Counted from the first letter of the stretch, positions 51,259-60,620 are shown. The stretch is 64,000 nucleotides of DNA from Ruminococcus sp. YE71 (GCF_900119155.1 NZ_FPIR01000005.1:85679-149678); one strand, 5' to 3'. Notes: generated by a model not told the origin, from the letters alone. Numbers and translations: made by a program.

Positions 51259-52728
51259 TCACAGTATAAGGCAGATGAGCCCAGAGCAGCCCTCGTTTAT
51301 CATTCTTGCGAGGGTCTCGCAGAGGCGGCGGCGGGCTTCGGGCGGGAGTTTGCCGAGCTTCGCGTTCAGACCCTCGGTGACCAGCTCGTGCAGGCTCTTG
51401 CCGAAGATATTCGACTCCCAGATGCGCTCGGGAGCGTCGTCGAAATCGCTCATCAGCGACATCACCAGCTCTTCCGACTGCTTCTCCGAACCGACTATCG
51501 GCGCCACTTCGGTCTGTATCTGGGTCTTCATCAGGTGGATGGAAGGCGCAGTGGCACGCAGACGGATGCCGTACTTGCCGCCCTGCTTGATTATCTCGGG
51601 CTCTTCGAGGGTCAGCTCCCCTGCCGAGGGCATGACGATGCCGTAGCCCGTGCGCTCGGCTTCTTCGAGCGCACCTGCCAGCCGAGAGTATTTCTCGCGT
51701 ATCTTCACCAGCTCGGTTATCTTGGGTATCAGCTCGCTCTCGTTTTCGAGGGGGATGCCTGCCGCTTCGCCGATGATGCGGATAAAGAGACTGCTCTCAA
51801 GGACTGCCGCGACCTCGGCTTTTCCGCTCGAAAGCTCGGCGGACGTCACCGATGCCGAAGTGATGTGTTCGCACTCGGACAGCACACGCACGAATTCGGG
51901 CAGGTCGCGCAGGGTCGTGACCTTCTCCGCCGCCGCACGGATGCTCTCGTAGAACGCCGAACGAAGCCAGTGCCCGCGGTCGAGGGAGTTTATCCAGCTC
52001 GGCGCGTTGACGGCTATCTCGGTCACGGGGAAGGCGTACAGGAGTTCGGTGAGGATGCGCTCGATGTCCTCGCCGCTGAGGTCGGCACAGCTTATGGGCA
52101 GGACGTTGACACCGTACTGACTGCTCAGCCGCTTGGCGAGGGCTTTGGAGGACGGGCTGTGGGGTTCGAGGCAGTTGAGAAGCACCGCAAAGGGCTTGCC
52201 AGTCTCGCGAAGCTCGCTGATGACACGCTCCTCGCACTCGGCGTATTCCTCGCGTGGGAGGTCGCTGATACTGCCGTCGGTGGTTATCACCAGCCCCACC
52301 GTCGAATGCTCGGTGATGACCTTGCGGGTCCCCACCTCTGCCGCCATGTTGAAGGGCACTTCCGCGTCGAACCACGGGGTCATGACCATGCGTGGTGCGC
52401 TGTCCTCGATGTAGCCCTGGGCACTTGGGATGACGTAGCCCACGCAGTCGATCATCCTCAGCCTGAAGCTCGCCGTACCCACGTTGACGGTGACCGCTTC
52501 CTCGGGGATGAATTTCGGCTCGGTGGTCATTATCGTCCTGCCTGCCGCCGACTGGGGGAGTTCGTCAGACGCGCGCTCACGCCTGTAGTCGCTGTCGATG
52601 TTCGGTATCACAAGCTGTTCCATGAACTGCTTTATGAAGGTGGATTTGCCCGTCCTGACGGGGCCTACCACGCCGATGTATATGTCGCCGCCCGTTCTTG
52701 CGGCGATGTCGCTGTAAATATCTGTCAT
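51259..52728 (-). CDS. spoIVA: Stage IV sporulation protein A
   Basis: This 489-residue ATPase polymerises on the forespore to found the spore coat. Its Walker A is GPVRTGKST (residues 22-30) and the family start (YSDIAARTGGDIYIGVVGP) is very clear. Length is almost that of B. subtilis SpoIVA (492). It lies 12 nt after the DUF3794/LysM gene, so both are likely one mother-cell transcript. Confidence 0.96.
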   Translation of the reverse strand: MTDIYSDIAARTGGDIYIGVVGPVRTGKSTFIKQFMEQLVIPNIDSDYRRERASDELPQSAAGRTIMTTEPKFIPEEAVTVNVGTASFRLRMIDCVGYVIPSAQGYIEDSAPRMVMTPWFDAEVPFNMAAEVGTRKVITEHSTVGLVITTDGSISDLPREEYAECEERVISELRETGKPFAVLLNCLEPHSPSSKALAKRLSSQYGVNVLPISCADLSGEDIERILTELLYAFPVTEIAVNAPSWINSLDRGHWLRSAFYESIRAAAEKVTTLRDLPEFVRVLSECEHITSASVTSAELSSGKAEVAAVLESSLFIRIIGEAAGIPLENESELIPKITELVKIREKYSRLAGALEEAERTGYGIVMPSAGELTLEEPEIIKQGGKYGIRLRATAPSIHLMKTQIQTEVAPIVGSEKQSEELVMSLMSDFDDAPERIWESNIFGKSLHELVTEGLNAKLGKLPPEARRRLCETLARMINEGCSGLICLIL

Positions 52729-52740
52729 AGATGCTTCTCC

Positions 52741-54267
52741 TTATCGGTCATTCATCGGTATCAGCAGAACTCGTCTGCCGCCGCCTGAAACGGGGTTCTC
52801 GTCAATGAGCGGCTGTACGCCTGTCGAGTAGCGCTTCGCTATCTCCCAAAGGCTCTCGTCCTCGCCGCCCGTGTAGCAAATCCTCACCGCACAGCCCTTG
52901 TCGCACTGTCTTGGGCGGCTCTCGTCGGCGGTGATGTCGGTGATGAGACCCTCGCCCACCGAACGGCTCACAACTGCTGAAAGCTCCAGCTCCGCCTTTG
53001 CCGAGACCGCTCCGCCCTCGCCCAGCGAGTAGGAACAGCCCGTCACACGGGCGGTAACGCGGACGGTGTCGGGGATGTACTGTATGCCCGTTATCTCCTG
53101 CTCGAAGGGCGCTTCACGCTCTGCGCAGACCGCCGTGCCGTCCGAAAGGAACGCCAGCATACAGAAGGTCAGCTTGCCGCAGATGAAGCCTTTGCCGCTC
53201 TCCTCGTCGCGCCTGAAATAGCTCGTCACGTCCTCGCACCACAGGTCGCAGACCCTCGCCGCTTCACCCTCGGAGGAGGTCAGCACGCAGGCGGCAGTGC
53301 AGGAGACCGAGGCTCTCTCGGGCGGCGAGATGACGGCGTTTTCCGCACGGGTGCAGACCGTTTCGCACCTTGTGGAGTAGGCGTCGGTCACAAGCTCCGC
53401 CGTCTCGAAGCGCTGAGCTGTGACGTTCACCAGCATGACCAGTTCGCACTCCAGCAGGCCGTCGCTCCCCTGCGTGATGACGCACTTGGCGGCGGTGATG
53501 CTCACATCGGTATCGAAGCTGTCCTCAAGCCCCTCGATGTCGATTATCTGCGAGAAGGGTATCGCGAAGCGCATGGTCTCGGGGCTACCGCCGTCCTTCG
53601 GCAGGTAAAGCAGGTTCACCCTCGCTTCGCCGCCCGCCACCAGCTTGCCCGAGATGACCCTCTGCTCCCCCTTCTCGATGGCGACGCCGCACCTCATCAC
53701 GTTCCCGAATGGCGGTTTGCCCTGAGCGAGTTCAAGCTCCTCGATGACGGTGATGCGCTTTGCGGCGGTCAGTCTTTTCGAGGGGTAGACCGCCTGCTCA
53801 CGGCGAAGCTGTATGCCACCGCCCGAAGCTCCCGTCAGGAGAGTCACGGTCTGTTCCCCGTCGGCGCAGACCCTGCACGAGATGCTTCCGCGGACTTCGA
53901 GCCTGCGTTTGTCGGCGACGCGGCAGTTGACGCTCTGCACGCAGGGGGTGACCGTTACCGACGGCGAAACGGTGTCGGGCGGAAGCTCAACGGTCTTGGT
54001 GTACTCCTGCGTATGCTCGACGCAGTAAACTCCGCCGCCCTCGGGACTGCGGTAGATGACGCGTATCACCACGCTCAGGTCAAAGCTGAGTCTGCCGCCG
54101 TTTATCGCCGTTGAGACAACTCCCGGGGTCATGCTGCATCTCAGCACCCGAAAAATATCGGGGCAGTAATCGGGCAGGTAGAAGTCGTGCTCAGCCGCCT
54201 GGGCGACTTCGGTGTCGAGCACTCTCGCGGACGCCGCCGCCTGCACCCTTTCAAGTTTAAGCTCCAT
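52741..54267 (-). CDS. SPOCS (DUF3794) and LysM protein of sporulation
   Basis: This 508-residue protein has two or three DUF3794/SPOCS repeats (the first with YLPDYCPDIFRVLRC at about 33-47) and a C-terminal LysM (SLWEIAKRYSTGVQPLIDEN). Such proteins are conserved in sporulating Clostridia and bind the spore envelope. GGAGGAAC precedes the ATG at 54267; the longer frame to 54414 is unsupported. It is encoded directly upstream of spoIVA. Confidence 0.9.
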   Translation of the reverse strand: MELKLERVQAAASARVLDTEVAQAAEHDFYLPDYCPDIFRVLRCSMTPGVVSTAINGGRLSFDLSVVIRVIYRSPEGGGVYCVEHTQEYTKTVELPPDTVSPSVTVTPCVQSVNCRVADKRRLEVRGSISCRVCADGEQTVTLLTGASGGGIQLRREQAVYPSKRLTAAKRITVIEELELAQGKPPFGNVMRCGVAIEKGEQRVISGKLVAGGEARVNLLYLPKDGGSPETMRFAIPFSQIIDIEGLEDSFDTDVSITAAKCVITQGSDGLLECELVMLVNVTAQRFETAELVTDAYSTRCETVCTRAENAVISPPERASVSCTAACVLTSSEGEAARVCDLWCEDVTSYFRRDEESGKGFICGKLTFCMLAFLSDGTAVCAEREAPFEQEITGIQYIPDTVRVTARVTGCSYSLGEGGAVSAKAELELSAVVSRSVGEGLITDITADESRPRQCDKGCAVRICYTGGEDESLWEIAKRYSTGVQPLIDENPVSGGGRRVLLIPMNDR

Positions 54268-54422
54268 AGCTGTTCCTCCAAAATATGTTTTTTCCGCAGT
54301 GAAGATCGCCTGCGCTTGATTTAACATATGCGGAGCACGGGACAAATATGACAACCCCGTCGCAGGGGCAAAAAGCCACAAAATCTCATGTGGAAATCCG
54401 ATAAAAACCGCCATATTGCGCC

Positions 54423-54451
54423 TTGAACTTGCACTCTCAACGTGATATAAT
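54423..54451 (+). promoter_or_regulatory. Promoter of the antiporter gene
   Basis: TTGAAC (54423-54428) and TATAAT (54446-54451) are 17 bp apart, 31 bp upstream of the ATG. Confidence 0.75.
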
Positions 54452-54482
54452 AGTATGATGGAAAGAGAGTGATATATTTAAA

Positions 54483-55691
54483 ATGGACAGAATTGCATTT
54501 TTCAGGGACCTGGCTGTGATAATCGTTTCAGCCAAAGTGTTCGGACTGCTGGCGCAGAAGCTGAAAGCGCCGCAGGTTGTGGGCGAGATAATCGCGGGAC
54601 TTCTGATAGGACCCTGCTGTTTCAAGCTGGTTGGCGACTCGGACTATCTTTCGCTGCTCGCCGAGATAGGCGTAGTCATGCTGATGTTCGGCGCGGGACT
54701 TGAAACGAACATAAAAGACCTGCTGAAAACGGGCGTAAAAGCCCTCGTGATAGCCTGCATCGGCGTATTCGTGCCGCTCATCGGCGGAACTTTGCTGTAC
54801 AGCGCGTTCTACGGCTTTGACAAGATAGGTTCGGAGCATTTTTTACGGGCGGTGTTCATCGGCACGATAATGACGGCGACATCGGTGGGCATCACGGTGC
54901 AGACGCTGAAAGAGCTGGGCAAACTCAAAGGCGAGATAGGAACGCTCATAATGTCGAGTGCGATAATCGACGATGTTATCGGCATCATAGTCCTGACCTT
55001 CGTCATCGGCTTCAAGAACCCCGAGACAAAGCCCCTTGACGTTGTAGTGCGCACGCTGCTGTTCATCGTGTTCAGTTTCGGCGTGGGATTTCTCACCTAC
55101 TTCATATTCAAGAAGATCGACAAGCGTTATCCCCACAAGCGCCGCATACCCATCCTCGGGCTTGCGCTGTGTATGTTCCTTGCCTTTGCGGCTGAGGAAT
55201 TCTTCGGCATCGCGGACATCACGGGCGCATATGTTGCGGGACTTATCCTGTGCAATCTGAAGGATTCCGACTACATCGCAAGCAAGGTGGATGTCAACTC
55301 CTACATGATCTTCGGACCCGTATTCTTCGCGTCCATCGGTCTGAAAACGACCCTTGACGGCTTCACCGCCGAACTGCTGGTATTCTCCATCGGTTTCGTT
55401 CTGGTGGCGCTTCTGACGAAGATAATCGGCTGCGGACTCACCGCAAAGCTGATGGGCTACGACCTGAACAGCAGCCTGAAAGTCGGTGTCGGCATGATGA
55501 CACGCGGCGAGGTCGCGCTGATCGTTGCGCGAAAGGGCATGAGCGAGGGTATGCTTGACGCGAAGTACTTTGCTTCGGTCATCCTGCTGATAATCGTTTC
55601 TTCGATGACTACTCCTATCGTTTTGAAGATACTGTACAAAAAAAGTGACAGCAGAGATGCGGCGCTCGAACAGGCCGAGGTTACGGCGTGA
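54483..55691 (+). CDS. CPA2-family cation:proton antiporter
   Basis: This 402-residue membrane protein has 11-12 hydrophobic segments and the monovalent cation/H+ antiporter-2 pattern (KLKAPQVVGEIIAGLLIGP at the start, and AIIDDVIGIIVL with the Asp-Asp pair used in ion transport). It lacks the C-terminal RCK/TrkA domain of KefB-type exchangers. It likely exchanges Na+ or K+ for H+ at the membrane. It is a single gene with its own promoter. Confidence 0.9.
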   Translation: MDRIAFFRDLAVIIVSAKVFGLLAQKLKAPQVVGEIIAGLLIGPCCFKLVGDSDYLSLLAEIGVVMLMFGAGLETNIKDLLKTGVKALVIACIGVFVPLIGGTLLYSAFYGFDKIGSEHFLRAVFIGTIMTATSVGITVQTLKELGKLKGEIGTLIMSSAIIDDVIGIIVLTFVIGFKNPETKPLDVVVRTLLFIVFSFGVGFLTYFIFKKIDKRYPHKRRIPILGLALCMFLAFAAEEFFGIADITGAYVAGLILCNLKDSDYIASKVDVNSYMIFGPVFFASIGLKTTLDGFTAELLVFSIGFVLVALLTKIIGCGLTAKLMGYDLNSSLKVGVGMMTRGEVALIVARKGMSEGMLDAKYFASVILLIIVSSMTTPIVLKILYKKSDSRDAALEQAEVTA

Positions 55692-55758
55692 GCGGTTTGG
55701 GTTCTGTTTAGCTTTAATTTTTTAGCGTTTGTGCTATTTTTTTGAAAGAGGTGTTCTT

Positions 55759-56949
55759 ATGGTCGGTATTCTTGACTATATCGGGTGGAGGGGGGATATC
55801 GGGTTCGATGTTTCTCCTTTCAATGACGTTGATGCCCTTATCCTCGCTCAGCTCAGCTATGTGCCTTTCGACGGGCTTCTCCCTGCGGGCTTCGGTCAGC
55901 CTGTCTCCCTCGCTCGGGCTGCCGAGCTCTTCGACCCCGATAAAGTTCCCGACAAACTCCGCATAATCACGTTCAGAGATGACTGCGAACTCATCCGCCG
56001 TCTCGGCAGCGAAAAACGCTTTTCATCCCTCACCGTCGAGGGCTTTGTCAACAACACCGACGCCGAGAAAAACGTTCAGTTCGCGGCTATAACCATCAAT
56101 CTCCCCGACGGCAGAAAATACATCTCCTTCCGCGGCACGGACGACACCATAGTCGGCTGGAAAGAGGACTTCAATTTCAGCTACCTCTGCGAGACCCCCT
56201 CGCAGACCCTCGCAATGCGCTATCTCAAAGATAATTTCGCCGATTTTGACGGCGGACTTATCCTCGGCGGTCACTCGAAGGGCGGCAATCTCGCGGTCTA
56301 TGCGGCTGTCTACTGCGGCTACGAGATAGGCTCAGCCATCGAGCAGATATACGACTTCGACGGTCCTGGATTCCGAAGCGAGATCGCTGACGGGCTGGCT
56401 TACAGGCGGTTCATCCCGAAGATACGCAGTTTCATCCCCGAGAGTTCTCTCGTCGGGCAGCTGCTCACCGCGAACGTCGAGCATAGCATCGTCCGCAGCA
56501 GTGCGAAGGGCATCATGCAGCATCTGGCATACTCGTGGGCGGTCGTCCGCGACAGTCTCGAACTGACCAACGGGCTCTCGAAAACGGGCAGCATGATAAA
56601 CAAGACCATGTCCTCGTGGCTGGGCAGTCTCGACGATGAGACGCGCCGAATGTTCGTCAAGGCGGTGTTCGACGTGCTGGAAGCCCCCGATTTCGAGACA
56701 TTCACCGAGCTGGGCAAGTTCAACCTCAAGACAACAGCCGCCATCCTCGGCGCGATACGAAAGCTCGCGCCCGTCCAGCAGAAAGCAGTCTTGCACGCCT
56801 TCAAGCAGCTCGCCCTCAGCGGCAAAGACGCAGTCTTTTCCGAGCTGAGCGAAAGCATGAAAGATATGCAGCAGAAACTGCCGATGTCTGCGGGTGCTCT
56901 TGGGGGAGACCCTTTTGAAAAAGGGTCTTCCCCCAAACCCCCTCACTAA
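55759..56949 (+). CDS. DUF2974 lipase-like protein with repeat-derived C-terminus
   Basis: This 396-residue alpha/beta-hydrolase-like protein matches the DUF2974 (Mbeg1-like) family. The nucleophile is S173 in LGGHSKGGN, and DFDGPGF follows. There is no signal peptide. GAGGTG precedes the ATG at 55759. The last 16 residues (LGGDPFEKGSSPKPPH) are encoded by the start of dispersed repeat copy D, so the repeat has replaced the original stop codon. The same peptide occurs in frame in other copies. Function is probably a lipase or esterase. Confidence 0.85.
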   Translation: MVGILDYIGWRGDIGFDVSPFNDVDALILAQLSYVPFDGLLPAGFGQPVSLARAAELFDPDKVPDKLRIITFRDDCELIRRLGSEKRFSSLTVEGFVNNTDAEKNVQFAAITINLPDGRKYISFRGTDDTIVGWKEDFNFSYLCETPSQTLAMRYLKDNFADFDGGLILGGHSKGGNLAVYAAVYCGYEIGSAIEQIYDFDGPGFRSEIADGLAYRRFIPKIRSFIPESSLVGQLLTANVEHSIVRSSAKGIMQHLAYSWAVVRDSLELTNGLSKTGSMINKTMSSWLGSLDDETRRMFVKAVFDVLEAPDFETFTELGKFNLKTTAAILGAIRKLAPVQQKAVLHAFKQLALSGKDAVFSELSESMKDMQQKLPMSAGALGGDPFEKGSSPKPPH

Positions 56950-57358
56950 AACTTTTAAGGCAATACCGCACGACCATTGTGCGTCAGATGCGCCGCACCA
57001 GCGAAGCTGGTGCCACAGATTTTTCGTCAGATTGTCTAAATTCGACGCAGGCTTGCTGACGCAAGTCAAGGAGAATTTGGGCAATATGACGGAATAATAT
57101 GTGTATCAAGCTTATGCTTGATACGGCATATGACATGCAAAGGCGCGAGCCGGTGGTTGTGCGGTGTTGCCTTAATACTTTTTGGCTTTTGGGTGTTTCT
57201 ACCTGAATTTGTGCAGATCAGGAAGAAAGACGCTCTTCTCTTCGATAGCTTGTCCCTTGCCAAAAAGACGTACATGAGAGCGTAACGCTTCGTTTGCGGT
57301 ATTTATCAGATGGTCACACTTGAAGCGGTGATAGACTATCTTCCCGACCACAACTAAC
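56895..57358 (+). repeat. Dispersed GC-rich repeat, copy D, interrupted by a MITE
   Basis: It begins with the GGGGGAGACCC hairpin inside the DUF2974 gene (56902-56936), continues AAACCCCCTCACTAAAAC to 56958, is interrupted by the 213-bp insertion, and resumes with TACTTTTTGGC, a GTGCAGATCAGGAAG block and TTGCCAAAAAGACGTAC to GGTGATAGACTATCTTCCCG. Order matches copies B and C. Confidence 0.8.
56959..57171. mobile_element. 213-bp MITE-like insertion with TTAA duplication
   Basis: The ends are inverted repeats GGCAATACCGCACGACCA and TGGTTGTGCGGTGTTGCC (16 of 18 matched), flanked on both sides by TTAA (56955-56958 and 57172-57175). Removing one TTAA and the insert restores the ACTTTTAATACTTTTTGGC order of the other copies. 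The inside has two perfect small hairpins and no coding capacity. A transposase in trans is presumed. Confidence 0.75.
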
Positions 57359-57369
57359 AGAAACAAAAG

Positions 57370-57401
57370 TCGGCATATCCGAAGTGGTTCGGATATGCCG
57401 A
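57370..57401. terminator. Terminator of the PFL locus (bidirectional)
   Basis: A perfect 14-bp stem (57370-57383 with 57388-57401) and 4-nt loop. Minus-strand T-rich sequence follows, as does a T-run on the plus strand. Confidence 0.85.
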
Positions 57402-57440
57402 TGTTTTTTCGTTTTATGTCCTGTAAGCAGGTCGCGCTGC

Positions 57441-57683
57441 TCAGATGGACTTATGGAAAGTACGCGAGATAACGTCGTCCTGCTGTTCCTTAGTGAGCTT
57501 CACGAAGTTAACAGCGTAGCCCGATACGCGGACGGTCAGCTGCGGATACTTCTCGGGGTGAGCCTGTGCATCCAGCAGAGTCTCGCGGTCGAACACGTTG
57601 ACGTTCAGATGGTGACCGCCTTTTTCAACGTAACCGTCGAGCAGTCCCACAAGGTTGTCTATCTGATTATCTGTTGCTGCCAT
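57441..57683 (-). CDS. Glycyl radical domain protein of a split pyruvate formate-lyase (GrcA-like)
   Basis: This 80-residue protein is the complete C-terminal radical domain of pyruvate formate-lyase as a separate polypeptide: [20 protein letters not shown], then [17 protein letters not shown] with radical Gly55 in RVSGYAV, and SRTFH at the end. AAAGGAAG precedes the ATG at 57683, so it is translated on its own. It resembles the E. coli spare-part protein GrcA (YfiD), but here the core enzyme lacks this domain, so it must complete the enzyme rather than repair it. It is the third gene of the minus-strand PFL locus, 24 nt after the 76-residue protein. Confidence 0.93.
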   Translation of the reverse strand: MAATDNQIDNLVGLLDGYVEKGGHHLNVNVFDRETLLDAQAHPEKYPQLTVRVSGYAVNFVKLTKEQQDDVISRTFHKSI

Positions 57684-57707
57684 GATACATCTTCCTTTCA
57701 AGTTATA

Positions 57708-57938
57708 TCAATCGTCATCCTCGTCGTCGAAAGCCTCGTCCTGAAATTCGGTGGGCTGAGCGCACGCGCCGTTCACACAGCAGTCATTCGACTGAACAGT
57801 GGTGTACTTGATGCCGTCGCTCTCCTCGTCGAGGTCGATAACGAGATGTCCCGTTCCCTGAGCTATGAGCTTGTCGATCACCGAAACGAGATCGTCAGGC
57901 TCGCCGTTCGAGTTTTCTTCTTTAAGGATAAGTCCCAT
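57708..57938 (-). CDS. Small acidic Cys-containing protein resembling the radical-domain N-terminus
   Basis: This 76-residue protein has AGAGGTGAT upstream of its ATG. Residues 15-38 (DDLVSVIDKLIAQGTGHLVI and on) align without gaps to residues 9-32 of the radical protein ([20 protein letters not shown] and on), with 7 of 24 identical and several conservative changes. The region with the radical Gly is missing; instead it has NDCCVNGAC (C53, C54, C59) and an Asp/Glu tail. It may be a partner that competes with or positions the radical domain, or an unrelated small protein. No function is established. Confidence 0.7.
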   Translation of the reverse strand: MGLILKEENSNGEPDDLVSVIDKLIAQGTGHLVIDLDEESDGIKYTTVQSNDCCVNGACAQPTEFQDEAFDDEDDD

Positions 57939-58026
57939 TTCAGATCACCTCTGTTGATTCGCTCCCTTTCGGGGATTCGGTCATGTTTGTTGATTTATTC
58001 TGTAGTACTGTGGTTCGCCGTTGTTG

Positions 58027-58071
58027 CTGGCAGGTCATTTTGCGGGGAACTTCGTCCCCATACCCTGCCAG
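58027..58071 (-). other. Structured intergenic element after the PFL core gene
   Basis: An outer 8-bp stem (58027-58034 with 58064-58071) encloses an inner 5-bp stem (58044-58048 with 58055-58059). It lies 59 nt after the core stop and before the small genes. There is no T-run, so it may be a processing or stability element that sets the ratio of core to small proteins. Confidence 0.5.
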
Positions 58072-58129
58072 GCGCGGTGACGCCTGACCCACTCAGCCCA
58101 TGGCGGACACGGTACGTTTGTGCTGTTTA

Positions 58130-60253
58130 TTATAAGCTCTCGTCGTCTCCGAGGGAGTCTGCGATGCTCTCGATATCGAGGTCGCCCATGAATACCTTAT
58201 CGTCCTTGCCGAGCGCGTCGGGGATGATGGAGAAGGTGTTCGAGATGCCGTCCTGTGCGTGTCTGAAAGGCAGCTTAGCTACCGATGCCAGCGATGCAGC
58301 CGCACCGTGAGTATCTCTTCCGTGCATCGGGTTAGCGCCGGGTGCCAGCGGCACGCCGATCTTTCTGCCGTCGGGGGTCGAACCTGTCTTCTTGCCGTAT
58401 ACCACGTTGGAAGTGATGGTCAGGATGGACATGGTCGGCACGCCGTCACGATAGGTGTGGTGCTTTCTTATCATGTTCATGAAGGTGCGAACGAGATCGA
58501 CAGCGATCTGGTCAACTCTGTCGTCGTTGTTGCCGTACTTCGGGAAATCACCCTCTACAACGTAGTCAACGACCACATTGTGTGCGATATCAACTACCTC
58601 GCCCTTCTTGTTCTTGATCTCGATGTCGCGGCGAACGGGCTTTACCTTCGCGTACTTGATAGCGGACAGCGAGTCTGCAACTACCGACAGACCTGCGATA
58701 CCTGTTGCGAAGTATCTCTTTACGTCCCTGTCGTGCAGAGCCATCTGGATACGCTCGTAGCAGTACTTGTCGTGCATGAAATGGATGACGTTGAGGGTGT
58801 TGACATACACGCCTGCGAGCCATTCCATCATGTCGGTGTAGCGCTCCATTACGGTGTCGTAGTCGAGCACTTCGTCGGTGATAGGACGGTACTTAGGACC
58901 GATCTGGAGTCCCAGCTTCTCGTCAACGCCGCCGTTTATCGCGTAGAGCAAGCACTTTGCAAGGTTCGCTCTTGCGCCGAAGAACTGCATCTCCTTGCCG
59001 ACTCTCATGGAGGAAACGCAGCAGGCGATAGCGTAGTCGTCGCCGTGGGTGGTTCTCATCAGGTCGTCGTTCTCGTACTGGATGGACGAGGTGTTGATGG
59101 AGATCTTAGCGCAGTATCTCTTGAACGCCGCAGGCAGCTTGACGCTCCACAGAACGGTGAGGTTAGGCTCGGGAGCGGGTCCGAGGTTTTCAAGGGTGTG
59201 CAGGTAACGGAAGCTGTTCTTCGTTACCATGTGCTCGCCGTCAACGGTCACGCCGCCGATGGACTCGGTCACCCACTGGGGGTCGCCCGAGAAGAGCTGA
59301 TTGTACTCGGGAGTACGTGCGAACTTGACCATTCTCAGCTTCATGATGAAGTGGTCGATCAGCTCCTGAGCGCCTTCCTCGGTGAGGATGCCTCTCTCAA
59401 GGTCGCGCTGGATATAGATATCAAGGAATGTCGAGGTGCGTCCGAGAGACATAGCAGCGCCGTTCTGCTCCTTGACAGCTGCGAGGTAGCCGAAGTACAG
59501 CCACTGAACAGCTTCCTTTGCGTTAGCCGCAGGACGGGAGATGTCGCAGCCGTAGATCTTGCCGAGCTCGATCAGCTCACCGAGAGCTCTCTTCTGCTCT
59601 GCCAGCTCCTCGCGCAGTCTGATATTCTTCGAGGTCATGCGGACGAGGGATGTGTCGATCTGATCCTGCTTGTCCTCGATAAGTCTCTTGACGCCGTAGA
59701 GTGCAACACGTCTGTAGTCGCCGATGATGCGTCCTCTGCCGTAAGCGTCGGGAAGACCCGTGATGATGCCCGCGTGGCGGACAGCCCTCATCTCGGGGGT
59801 ATATGCGTCGAAAACGCCCTGGTTGTGTGTTTTTCTGTACTTGGTGAAGATATCGATGACCTCGGGGTCAACATGATAGCCGTTCTGCTCGCAGGCGGAA
59901 ACAGCCATTCTGATACCGCCGAAGGGCATGAGTGCGCGCTTTAAGGGCTTGTCAGTCTGCAAGCCCACGATCTGCTCGAGATCTTTATCGATATAGCCCG
60001 CCTCATGAGAAGTGATAGTGGATATGATCTTGGTATCCATATCGAGCACGCCGCCCTTTTCACGCTCCTGCGCGAAGAGGTCAAGCACTTTTGCCCACAG
60101 CTTCTTTGTCCTCTCACTCGGAGGTGCCAAGAAACTCTCATCACCGTCGTAAGGAGTATAATTCCTTTTAATAAAGTCTCCTACATTTACCGAAGCATTG
60201 CTCCATCTGCCGGGAGTAAAGCCTTCCCACTCAGGAAAAAATTCCATCGCCAA
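58130..60253 (-). CDS. Pyruvate formate-lyase core without glycyl radical domain
   Basis: This 707-residue protein matches pyruvate formate-lyase (pyruvate + CoA to acetyl-CoA + formate) from start to the [17 protein letters not shown] stretch. Catalytic C411-C412 are in [19 protein letters not shown]. Complete PFLs continue with a radical domain of about 70 residues; this one ends with a short acidic tail ([11 protein letters not shown]) and a stop. The radical domain is encoded 450 nt further on. The start is the TTG at 60253, with AAAGGA 9 nt upstream; an ATG at 60247 would give the same protein minus two residues. No activating enzyme is in the window. Confidence 0.93.
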   Translation of the reverse strand: MAMEFFPEWEGFTPGRWSNASVNVGDFIKRNYTPYDGDESFLAPPSERTKKLWAKVLDLFAQEREKGGVLDMDTKIISTITSHEAGYIDKDLEQIVGLQTDKPLKRALMPFGGIRMAVSACEQNGYHVDPEVIDIFTKYRKTHNQGVFDAYTPEMRAVRHAGIITGLPDAYGRGRIIGDYRRVALYGVKRLIEDKQDQIDTSLVRMTSKNIRLREELAEQKRALGELIELGKIYGCDISRPAANAKEAVQWLYFGYLAAVKEQNGAAMSLGRTSTFLDIYIQRDLERGILTEEGAQELIDHFIMKLRMVKFARTPEYNQLFSGDPQWVTESIGGVTVDGEHMVTKNSFRYLHTLENLGPAPEPNLTVLWSVKLPAAFKRYCAKISINTSSIQYENDDLMRTTHGDDYAIACCVSSMRVGKEMQFFGARANLAKCLLYAINGGVDEKLGLQIGPKYRPITDEVLDYDTVMERYTDMMEWLAGVYVNTLNVIHFMHDKYCYERIQMALHDRDVKRYFATGIAGLSVVADSLSAIKYAKVKPVRRDIEIKNKKGEVVDIAHNVVVDYVVEGDFPKYGNNDDRVDQIAVDLVRTFMNMIRKHHTYRDGVPTMSILTITSNVVYGKKTGSTPDGRKIGVPLAPGANPMHGRDTHGAAASLASVAKLPFRHAQDGISNTFSIIPDALGKDDKVFMGDLDIESIADSLGDDESL

Positions 60254-60373
60254 ACAAATCAGTCCTTTCCTGTACAGGCAAGCCGCATAAGCGGTAAGCT
60301 ATAACAACATTCTGCAAGTGTGTCATATAGATCAGTGCATATCTTTATGCCCTGATAAATATATTACATTATT

Positions 60374-60402
60374 ATAATAACACAATATATAGTGATTGTC
60401 AA
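60374..60402 (-). promoter_or_regulatory. Promoter of the split PFL operon
   Basis: On the minus strand TTGACA (60397-60402) and TATTAT (60374-60379) are 17 bp apart; a TATAAT also lies at 20 bp. Confidence 0.6.
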
Positions 60403-60620
60403 GGGCTTGAACAACTACACTATGTAAAATCTTCATTAACTCAAATGGTATACTTTTGGACATTAAACAACTTCCCGAGGTCGGATGATCAATATTCGCC
60501 AATTTTTTCAAAATATCTCATGTATTTATATATAACATCTATGCAAATCCGTAAAATACCGACCTCGTCCTGTGCGTTTCCAACAGATGTTAATAAATTG
60601 TAAAGTTTCTCTGCCGATAC

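Larger units (their letters stand above)
56950..57440. other. Gene-free region after DUF2974
   Basis: This 491-bp gap holds the remainder of repeat copy D, the MITE-like insertion and the terminator of the PFL locus. No gene is supported. Confidence 0.7.

Noticed and set aside
57441..58130. The split PFL as a sequencing frameshift or pseudogene
   Set aside because: The core ends with its own acidic tail and stop; the radical protein has a separate start and ribosome binding site; another gene and a structured gap lie between. A single-base error cannot explain this.
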